From Beijerinckiaceae bacterium (GTDB lineage Bacteria > Pseudomonadota > Alphaproteobacteria > Rhizobiales > Beijerinckiaceae): DNA of 11,411 nucleotides. A program made the translations under genes and the position numbers. The stretch's first letter is position 1. Every line of letters begins with the position of its first letter. Below the pieces are notes generated by a model, which was given only the letters and a program-made list of their open reading frames with translations, ran no database searches and was not told where the DNA came from. Positions 1-5,469 of this stretch are shown piece after piece. Location of the stretch: positions 1 to 11,411 of the forward strand of contig DAIESR010000526.1 of NCBI GenBank assembly GCA_027346205.1, in the 5' to 3' direction.

Positions 1-101
1 CGCTGGCGCGCTGCGCCGAAGCACCTGCCGCAGGGCCGGCGAGCCTCGATCCTGTGGAAGCCTGGGCGGAGATCGCGACCGCGCTTGCGATCGCGGCCTG
101 A
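1..101 (+). CDS. nagZ: C-terminal fragment of probable beta-N-acetylhexosaminidase NagZ
   Basis: An open frame enters from the left edge (first full codon at base 3) and stops at TGA 99-101. It encodes about 32 residues, ending in an Ala-rich helix-like tail (WAEIATALAIAA). The fragment is too short to show any catalytic motif. The identification comes from context: in many alphaproteobacteria nagZ, a cytoplasmic glycosidase of peptidoglycan recycling, lies immediately upstream of scpA, and Ala/Arg-rich tails are usual for its C-terminus. The stop is 41 bases before the preferred scpA start, so the genes are probably cotranscribed. That the frame is coding is fairly likely; the name is an inference from synteny. 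Confidence 0.5.
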   Translation, partial: LARCAEAPAAGPASLDPVEAWAEIATALAIAA

Positions 102-130
102 TCGGATCAGAGTCGGCAAAAGCCTTGGTT

Positions 131-136
131 GCGAGG
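131..136 (+). promoter_or_regulatory. Ribosome binding site deciding the scpA start
   Basis: The hexamer GCGAGG lies six bases upstream of TTG 143. It is the best Shine-Dalgarno match in the region, and no ATG or GTG start is available in frame nearby. A TTG at 125 is in the same frame but has only a weak A-rich stretch upstream. Confidence 0.45.
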
Positions 137-142
137 CATAAG

Positions 143-946
143 TTGAGTGATTCGCCTTTGGAATTGCCATTCGAAGTAGCACCCGAGATAGAGGCTCAGA
201 CGACTTTCTTGGTCGATGTCGATGGCTTTGAAGGTCCCCTCGACCTGCTCCTTGAACTCGCCCGCCGGCAGAAGATCGATCTGCACAAAATCTCGGTCCT
301 GGCGCTGGCAGAGCAATATCTCGCCTTCATCGAGGAAGCGCGGTCTCTGCGTCTGGAGCTGGCTGCCGACTATCTCGTGATGGCCGCTTGGCTCGCCTAT
401 CTGAAATCCCGTCTCCTGCTGCCGCATGCGGAAAAGGATGAAGAGCCGCCGGCCGAGGAGCTGGCTGCTGCGCTCGCCTTTCGGTTGCAGCGTCTCGAAG
501 CTATTCGAGCCGCGGCCGAAGCGCTCGTCAACCGGCCGCGGCTCGGGCGCGACATGTTCCTGCGTGGGCAGCCGGAAGGCATTGAGGTGAGCCGCAGGCC
601 GCAATGGCAGGCGAGCCTCTACGATCTTCTGTCCGCCTATGCACATCAAAGACAGAAGCATGCTTTGTCGCGCGTAAGATTCAAGCCGCGCTTCGTCTGG
701 TCGCTCGCCGAGGCGCGAGAAGCTCTCCAGAAATTCGCCGGCAATGTGCTGGATTGGACGATTCTCGATACTTATCTCACCGCCTATTGCACGAGCCCCG
801 AGACGAGCCGCACCGTCCGTGCATCGGCGCTTTCAGCGGCGTTGGAAATGGTGCGGCAAGGCGAAATTAGCCTGCGTCAGGACCGAGCCTTCGCGCCGAT
901 TTGGATCAAAAGGCGGCAATCAGAAGCGCCGGGCGAGGCGGCATGA
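143..946 (+). CDS. scpA: Segregation and condensation protein A (kleisin subunit of SMC-ScpAB)
   Basis: ScpA is the kleisin that bridges the head domains of an SMC dimer and, with ScpB, forms the bacterial condensin that compacts and separates sister chromosomes. The product is 267 residues, normal for the family. The N-terminal domain carries the diagnostic block FEGPLDLLLELARRQKIDL (about residues 29-47), then a helical stretch with YLVMAAWLAYLKSRLLLP that contacts the SMC neck. The C-terminal winged helix (about 220-262, RTVRASALSAALEMVRQGEISLRQ) contacts the SMC cap. The start is uncertain. TTG 143 is chosen because of GCGAGG six bases upstream; TTG 125 would add six residues. Both lie before the conserved domain. 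The gene sits between the nagZ-like fragment and scpB, 59 bases before scpB, as expected for one operon. Confidence 0.93.
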   Translation: MSDSPLELPFEVAPEIEAQTTFLVDVDGFEGPLDLLLELARRQKIDLHKISVLALAEQYLAFIEEARSLRLELAADYLVMAAWLAYLKSRLLLPHAEKDEEPPAEELAAALAFRLQRLEAIRAAAEALVNRPRLGRDMFLRGQPEGIEVSRRPQWQASLYDLLSAYAHQRQKHALSRVRFKPRFVWSLAEAREALQKFAGNVLDWTILDTYLTAYCTSPETSRTVRASALSAALEMVRQGEISLRQDRAFAPIWIKRRQSEAPGEAA

Positions 947-1005
947 CGTGGTCGCGGCGTGCGGGTCGAGGCATATGTTCCGGGATGGGCTGAGGAGAAT
1001 GGGGC

Positions 1006-1845
1006 GTGGCTGAGGTCGCAAGACTGTTTCCGCGAGCATCTGGCGGCATGGATGCGATGGGCTCGGACGAGACGGATTTAGCCAATCCGACAGAAGCATT
1101 GTTTGGCGAGGCGATGCGGATCGCCGAAGCCTTGTTGTTTGCCGCTACCGAGCCGCTTGAAGAGGCGGAGATCGCCCGGCGGATGCCGGATGGCGTTGCC
1201 GCGAGCGAAGTGCTGGCGCGGCTCAAGGCCGATTATGCGCCGCGCGGTGTCAATCTCGTACGTATTGGTAAGAAATGGCTGTTCCGGACGGCGGGCGATC
1301 TCTGCTGGCTCCTGTCGCGCGACCAAACGGAGCCGCGGAAATTGTCGCGCGCGGCGCTCGAGACCTTGGCGATCGTCGCCTATCACCAGCCTGTCACCCG
1401 CGCCGAAATTGAAGACATACGCGGGGTCGCCATTTCGAAGGGGACGATGGATGTGCTCATCGAAACCGGATGGGTCAGGCTGCGCGGCAGGCGCCGGAGT
1501 CCGGGTCGGCCGGTCACTTACGGGACAACTGAAGCTTTCCTTTTGCATTTTGGCCTTGAGGCGATTGGCGATCTGCCCGGGCTCGAAGAACTGAAGGGTG
1601 CAGGCCTCTTCGATGGCCGACTGCCGTCCGGCTTCGAAGTGCCGCTGCCTTCCGATGATCCGGCTTTGGCGGAGGACGAAGATCCGCTGGACGAAAGTCC
1701 TCAGGAGTTCTGTCTCGCCGAAGGGGAACCGGATACGGACGACGGGCAGGGTGAAGGCGGCATGCAGGATGCAGCGGAAGACGTAGCCGCGGAAGATATG
1801 GCGGCGGCTCCGACGCAGGATGCCGACGGCGATGATGATTTTTGA
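1006..1845 (+). CDS. scpB: Segregation and condensation protein B
   Basis: ScpB binds the middle of ScpA as a dimer and completes the SMC-ScpAB complex on DNA. The product is 279 residues with two winged-helix domains: the first about 34-105 (EAMRIAEALLFAATEPLEEAEI), the second about 112-190. The second carries the family signature LSRAALETLAIVAYHQPVTR, then EIEDIRGV and GWVRLRGRRRSPGRPVTYGTT. Residues from about 214 to the end form a low-complexity acidic tail rich in Asp and Glu, ending DGDDDF. Acidic tails of this kind are common in alphaproteobacterial ScpB and probably disordered. GTG 1006 is chosen because GAGGAG at 992-997 sits eight bases upstream; the nearby ATG 999 is out of frame. 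The alphaproteobacterial neighbours tatABC do not follow. Confidence 0.93.
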   Translation: MAEVARLFPRASGGMDAMGSDETDLANPTEALFGEAMRIAEALLFAATEPLEEAEIARRMPDGVAASEVLARLKADYAPRGVNLVRIGKKWLFRTAGDLCWLLSRDQTEPRKLSRAALETLAIVAYHQPVTRAEIEDIRGVAISKGTMDVLIETGWVRLRGRRRSPGRPVTYGTTEAFLLHFGLEAIGDLPGLEELKGAGLFDGRLPSGFEVPLPSDDPALAEDEDPLDESPQEFCLAEGEPDTDDGQGEGGMQDAAEDVAAEDMAAAPTQDADGDDDF

Positions 1846-1869
1846 GGCGCGGACGCCCCGCTTGTTCAA

Positions 1870-1939
1870 GGGACATCGGATATATCCGATGCCCTAAATT
1901 CTTCATGGGACATCGGATATATCTGATGTCCTAAATTCA
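1870..1939. repeat. Two tandem palindromic repeats, 37 bp apart
   Basis: Two copies of a 32-bp unit (1870-1901 and 1907-1938) match at 30 of 32 positions. Each is built around a palindrome. Copy 1 holds the perfect 18-bp palindrome CATCGGATATATCCGATG (1874-1891). Copy 2 holds a 24-bp inverted repeat at 1908-1931 whose only imperfect pair is a G-T pair. Both continue with CCTAAATTC. The pair lies between the convergent scpB and radical SAM genes, and copy 2 runs over the stop codon of the latter (1937-1939). No T-run follows either palindrome, so a standard intrinsic terminator is not supported, although a bidirectional transcription block is possible. A dispersed REP-like element or a protein-binding site are alternatives. 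Confidence 0.8.
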
Positions 1940-3526
1940 TTGCGTCACAGGCTCTTCGAGGAGCCGCAATTTCGGCGAATAGTTCGAGGCATTGCCGCGT
2001 CCAGCGCTGGCATCGCGTGCGAACATGATGAGATGGTGCGCCTGCATGGCGACCATGAGAATGGCTTCGATCTCGCCGCGCAAAAGACGCGGCAGTGCAA
2101 ATTTCCAGAATGGGCGACGATAGTCCCCGCGCACGCCGACCTTCCAGAGCACTTTGCCGAGCATGACGGCGGCGCGGCGCAGATTTGCCGGCGAACATCT
2201 CGCTTTGCTCAACGGCGGCCGAAACCGATTGGGCCAAGTCGCGCGCATCTGACGTTCATAGCGGGCAAACAGACGCTCGGGATCATATGCTTCCGCCATG
2301 CACTCCTGCCACATCGTGACGACATCGTCATAAGGCATGAGGAAGCGTACATTCGACTCGCGGCACTCGTCGTGATCGAGCCGGTTGTCGCGTTCGAGAC
2401 GATCCCAAAGCGGCGTGCGCGGCAACGCCTGCAAGAGGTTGATCGTCAGCATCGGAATGTTCGATTGTTCGATGAAATCGAGAATCCTTCGACCCGAGTC
2501 GAGTGTGTCCGTGTCGAGACCGAGAATAATGCCCGAGACGACCTGCATGCCATGCGCGTTGATCGTTTGAACCGATTCAAGGATCGGCATGGCGAGATTG
2601 TGTTTCTTGTCCATGCCTTTGAGCGCTTCGGGCTCCGGCGTTTCGATCCCGCAGAATATGACGTCGAAAGCGGCCTCTCGCATCTGTGCGAGAAGCTCGG
2701 GATGTCGGGCAATGTTGAGCGTTGCCTCGCAAGCGAAGGTGATCGCGTAGCCAGTGCGCTTCTGCCAAGCGATGAGATGCGGCAGTAAGTCTGCCACGGC
2801 GGCCCGATTGGCGATGAAATTATCGTCGACGAAATAGACCTGTCCGAAGACGCCGCAGGCGACCATTTTGTCGAGTTCGGCAATGATCTGCGCGGGTGCC
2901 TTGACGCGGGCGACGCGGCCATAAAGTCCGGGAATGTCGCAGAATTCGCAGCGATAGGGACACCCGCTCGAAAACTGAATGGTTCCGATCAGATAGCGGC
3001 CGATCTCGGCGCACTCATAGGCTGGTAGCGGAAATTCGGTGAGGTCGCGGCGTATCTCGGTCGTCAGCACGACCTGCGCGGCCGGACGGCGGATGTCGCG
3101 GGCGAGGATCGCAATGAGCGCGTCGGTTGCATCACCAAGCTCGCCAATGTGGAGATAGTCGGCACTGGGATAATATTCCGGGCACGCGGAAACCGAGGGG
3201 CCGCCGAGGGCTACAGGCTTGTCATAACGATGCGCCCGCCGGCAAATATCGTCGATTTGCCGCCGCTGTATATGCATGCCGCTCACGAAGACAACGTCGG
3301 CCCAGGCGAAATCATGGTCGGTTGCTTCGACCATGTTTTCGTCGATGAAGCGCACCGGCCAATGTTTCGGCAGGCTCGCCGCGATGACCAGCAGGCCCTG
3401 CGGCGGCATGCAGGCCTTGATGCCCGGCATGAGTTCATAAGAATGTTCGAAAGTGGCAAAGGAAGAAGTGTAACGGGGAAAGACGCAGAGAATGCGTCGC
3501 GGGCCGTCATGCAACGATTGGGTCAT
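1937..3526 (-). CDS. hpnP: B12-binding radical SAM protein, probable hopanoid C-2 methylase (HpnP-like)
   Basis: HpnP adds a methyl group at C-2 of the hopanoid A ring using S-adenosylmethionine, an iron-sulfur cluster and probably cobalamin. This 529-residue product has the expected length and order. The N-terminal B12-binding-like domain (about 10-140) includes FPRYTSSFATFEHSY, MPPQGLLVIAA, FVSGMHIQRRQ and LGGPSVSACPEYYP. The radical SAM core (about 180-400) has the cluster motif C189-x3-C193-x2-C196 (CPYRCEFC). The C-terminal helical region (about 410-510) is of the type seen in this radical SAM subfamily. The classic cobalamin DxHxxG motif is not evident, as in other members. The start is supported by GAAGG seven bases upstream. 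No other hopanoid gene is in the window. Membership of the B12/radical SAM family is near certain; the HpnP assignment rests on remembered family motifs and could be a paralogue of unknown substrate. Confidence 0.72.
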   Translation of the reverse strand: MTQSLHDGPRRILCVFPRYTSSFATFEHSYELMPGIKACMPPQGLLVIAASLPKHWPVRFIDENMVEATDHDFAWADVVFVSGMHIQRRQIDDICRRAHRYDKPVALGGPSVSACPEYYPSADYLHIGELGDATDALIAILARDIRRPAAQVVLTTEIRRDLTEFPLPAYECAEIGRYLIGTIQFSSGCPYRCEFCDIPGLYGRVARVKAPAQIIAELDKMVACGVFGQVYFVDDNFIANRAAVADLLPHLIAWQKRTGYAITFACEATLNIARHPELLAQMREAAFDVIFCGIETPEPEALKGMDKKHNLAMPILESVQTINAHGMQVVSGIILGLDTDTLDSGRRILDFIEQSNIPMLTINLLQALPRTPLWDRLERDNRLDHDECRESNVRFLMPYDDVVTMWQECMAEAYDPERLFARYERQMRATWPNRFRPPLSKARCSPANLRRAAVMLGKVLWKVGVRGDYRRPFWKFALPRLLRGEIEAILMVAMQAHHLIMFARDASAGRGNASNYSPKLRLLEEPVTQ

Positions 3527-3557
3527 GATCTTACCTTCATCAGCATGCCGAAATTCG

Positions 3558-3584
3558 AGGCTAGGCAGGTCCGCGACCCGTCAA
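3558..3584 (-). promoter_or_regulatory. Possible promoter of the radical SAM gene
   Basis: Read on the minus strand, TTGACG (3579-3584) is followed after 15 bases by TAGCCT (3558-3563), giving a leader of roughly 25 bases before the start codon at 3526. The -35 match is good (5 of 6), but the -10 match is weak and the spacer is short. This is a guess from position and partial consensus. Confidence 0.25.
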
Positions 3585-3781
3585 ACTCTTTGGCTTATCG
3601 AGGTCTCGAGCCCGTGGAGGTTAGGGACATCAAAGCCAATTGGCAGAGCTTTGTACAGGTGCCATACGACAGTCGAGAACATATTGGCCGGCGTTTCCGC
3701 AATGTTCTGGCGCTAGGTTGTGGAGTGAAGGTTGGTCCGATATTCTCAACATGTGGACAGGTGCCGAATCCACCGCCGCTA

Positions 3782-3832
3782 GTGGATAAAACCTGACGCT
3801 TGGTACCCAAGCGTCAGGACAATTTTATCCAC
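3782..3832. repeat. Long nested inverted repeat (22-bp stem, 3-base loop)
   Basis: Outer arms GTGGATAAAA (3782-3791) and TTTTATCCAC (3823-3832) are exact complements. Inner arms CCTGACGCTTGG (3792-3803) and CCAAGCGTCAGG (3807-3818) are exact complements around a TAC loop. The only unpaired bases in the stem are ACAA (3819-3822). Read on the minus strand, the inner GC-rich hairpin is followed at once by TTTT, so it could end a leftward transcript, but no leftward gene is evident to its right. The symmetry is far beyond what random sequence would give. Possible roles are a terminator, a REP-like element, an element end or a structured RNA. Confidence 0.85.
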
Positions 3833-3851
3833 GAAATAAATGCCTTGGGGG

Positions 3852-3893
3852 CCGACTCGCTCTGACATTCGCGGATGCGAATGTCAGGGTCGG
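3852..3893. repeat. Second nested inverted repeat (11-bp perfect inner stem)
   Basis: Inner arms CTGACATTCGC (3862-3872) and GCGAATGTCAG (3877-3887) are exact complements around GGAT. Outer arms CCGAC (3852-3856) and GTCGG (3889-3893) also pair, with an asymmetric spacer of five bases on the left and one on the right. The centre lies about 70 bases from that of the neighbouring inverted repeat. Both inner stems begin CTGAC and end GTCAG but differ beyond that. No T-run follows, so a terminator role is weak. Confidence 0.75.
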
Positions 3894-4284
3894 ACCACCG
3901 GGGTGTCCTGTCACGATGTTACGATTCACGGTCGAAGCTAATATTACTGAGATAAGAAGTATGTGGACGGCATCGTTGCTGGGGCGCGATTGAGGATTGG
4001 ACGCGGGGTGATTTTCGTGTGTGCCTGACTCTTGCGCCGGATTTGCCGGCGGATCGGCGTCGCCCTGCTGCGATGAGGTCATTCGAGAGGCAACTCATGT
4101 ACATATTTTAGTCGTATTGTTGGGAGTATTTGGCGCCGCTGGAGCTATTCTTGGCCGTTATGCTGCATGTTGGAACGGCTCTTGCCCACCGATCAGTTAG
4201 TGCTCGTAGTTGCCAAGGTCCATTGCTGCGGCGAGTGCACGAGCCGCCGGTCCAGTTCCATGCAGGAGGAACAGCCGAAATCAT

Positions 4285-4307
4285 CCGCGAGCGCCACGTG
4301 CTCGCGG
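4285..4307 (+). other. Hairpin in the putative efflux operon leader
   Basis: CCGCGAGC (4285-4292) and GCTCGCGG (4300-4307) form a perfect eight-pair GC-rich stem around a seven-base loop. No T-run follows. It lies about 230 bases before the adaptor start codon and could be an RNA structure in the leader or a DNA site. Confidence 0.45.
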
Positions 4308-4355
4308 GGATATACCGTGGCTTTACCTATCCTCTTGCGCATTTGCCCTGCGTAG

Positions 4356-4379
4356 CGGATGCGAGCGTGGCTCGCTCCG
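4356..4379 (+). other. Second hairpin in the putative efflux operon leader
   Basis: CGGA (4356-4359) plus GCGAGC (4361-4366) pair with GCTCGC (4370-4375) plus TCCG (4376-4379). This gives a ten-pair stem with one bulged T and a GTG loop. It lies 49 bases after the previous hairpin and shares its GCGAGC/GCTCGC core, so the two could form alternative pairings with each other. Confidence 0.45.
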
Positions 4380-4539
4380 ACTGCATGCGACAAAGCGCTT
4401 TCTTGTTTTGCTTGAAATGCCATAAATTCGGCGACAACGCGTTGCAGCGGAATGATTCTTCAAGAATGCTGACAAAACAGCCACGAAAACACCGGTGACA
4501 GGGGCAACGAGCGGTCTCATGCGTCACGACCGGGGAATC

Positions 4540-5469
4540 ATGAGAATGAAGAGCTTGCGGTTAGGCAAGATACATATGGCTCTGGCGGCGGGTGCAGCCT
4601 TGGTGGCTGCAAGTCAAGCTGCCTATGCTGCCGAAGCTGAGAAACCCAAAGAGCCCGGCGGGCGGGTCGTTGTCGTGCAGGCCGCCGAAGGCTGTTTTTC
4701 TCAGACCGTGCATGGGACCGGTTTTCTTCTACCGCGCAGCGAAGCCATCGTCACGATCGACCCCCAAGGTTATCAGGTGACGGAAGTCCTAGCGCACGAA
4801 GGCGATAGAGTGGAGGCCGGACAGCCCCTCGTCCGTCTCTCGCACGTCGGTGCCAGTCGCCCAGGGCAAGCGCTTCCTTCGGTCATCGTGCTGCGCGCCC
4901 CGAGCGGCGGCAGGATCGAGAAAAGCACTGCGACAGTGGGCGCGGCCGCAGCGGCCGACGGCAATCCTTTGTTCCAGATCGCCACAAGCGACGAAATCGA
5001 AATGGTTGCGGACGTGCCCGGCCTTTATCTCGATGAGGTGATGGTCGGACAGGGCGCCCAAGTGGATACGGCGGGCGGGGAGGTGCGGGGGCGGGTGCGC
5101 CGCATAGCATCAAGTGTGGATCAAAAGAGCCAATTGGGGCATGTGCACATCTCCCTGGCGGCCGATCCCGCGCTGCATGTTGGCAGCTTTGGTCAGGTCA
5201 AGATCGACGCCGGGCGGAGCTGCGGTGTCTCGGTGCCGCGTACCGCCGTGCTTTATGGCGCGGATGGCACGAGCGTGCAGATCGTGCGCGGACGCATCGT
5301 CGAGAAACATAGGGTGAGGGTTGGTCTTTTGTCTGATCATGACGCGGAAATAAAAGCGGGTGTGCAGATCGGCGACATTGTCGTCGCGCACGCGGGCACA
5401 TCACTTCGCGACGGCGACGAGGTGAGCACGCTCGTCACCGAGGACTCCGGTCGAGCGGGGCAGCCCTGA
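4540..5469 (+). CDS. RND efflux periplasmic adaptor (membrane fusion protein, HlyD-like)
   Basis: Adaptors of this family sit in the periplasm, lean on an RND pump and usually link it to an outer-membrane channel. From ATG 4540 the product has 309 residues. It begins with a basic N-terminus and hydrophobic stretch (MALAAGAALVAASQAAYA) with an AYA-AEA signal peptidase I-type site near residue 30. The two lipoyl half-motifs are about 79-100 (VTEVLAHEGDRVEAGQPLVRL) and 117-148 (LRAPSGGRIEKSTATVG). A beta-barrel region (about 150-225) and a membrane-proximal region (about 228-300, SVPRTAVLYG) follow. Only some 16 residues join the lipoyl halves, so the usual alpha-helical hairpin is missing. Upstream in-frame starts (GTG 4495, ATG 4519) would place extra residues before the signal peptide; GGGGA at 4532-4536 favours ATG 4540 or 4546. 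The stop overlaps the pump start by one base (ATGA). Confidence 0.88.
   Translation: MRMKSLRLGKIHMALAAGAALVAASQAAYAAEAEKPKEPGGRVVVVQAAEGCFSQTVHGTGFLLPRSEAIVTIDPQGYQVTEVLAHEGDRVEAGQPLVRLSHVGASRPGQALPSVIVLRAPSGGRIEKSTATVGAAAAADGNPLFQIATSDEIEMVADVPGLYLDEVMVGQGAQVDTAGGEVRGRVRRIASSVDQKSQLGHVHISLAADPALHVGSFGQVKIDAGRSCGVSVPRTAVLYGADGTSVQIVRGRIVEKHRVRVGLLSDHDAEIKAGVQIGDIVVAHAGTSLRDGDEVSTLVTEDSGRAGQP

Larger units (their letters stand above)
3894..4539. other. Non-coding stretch upstream of the efflux operon
   Basis: Together with the segment to its left, this is about 1 kb between divergent genes (3527-4539). Several short open frames exist; the longest is a plus-strand frame at 4130-4498. None has a recognisable domain, convincing ribosome binding site or family-like composition. 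I see no tRNA, rRNA or recognisable insertion sequence. The stretch holds small hairpins at 4035-4051 (CGCCGG/CCGGCG), 4285-4307 and 4356-4379. It probably contains the promoter and leader of the efflux operon, but no clear -35/-10 pair can be picked. It may also hold an unrecognised small RNA or the remains of a decayed gene. Confidence 0.5.

Noticed and set aside
1078..1869. A 263-codon minus-strand frame opposite scpB
   Set aside because: scpB is clear on the plus strand. The antisense product has no domain and is Arg-rich.
3149..3796. A 215-codon plus-strand frame running from inside the radical SAM gene into the intergenic region
   Set aside because: More than half is antisense to the radical SAM gene. 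The remainder has no family-like features and ends inside the inverted repeat.
3720..3970. A cluster of TGTGGA/TTATCCAC-like words resembling DnaA boxes, suggesting a replication origin
   Set aside because: Only the words inside the inverted repeat come within one base of the consensus, and they are explained by its symmetry. There is no AT-rich unwinding region and no origin-linked gene nearby.
4130..4498. A 122-codon plus-strand frame in the intergenic region, with shorter overlapping frames on both strands
   Set aside because: There is no ribosome binding site of note and no recognised domain, and competing frames of similar quality overlap it. A decayed gene remains possible but cannot be supported.
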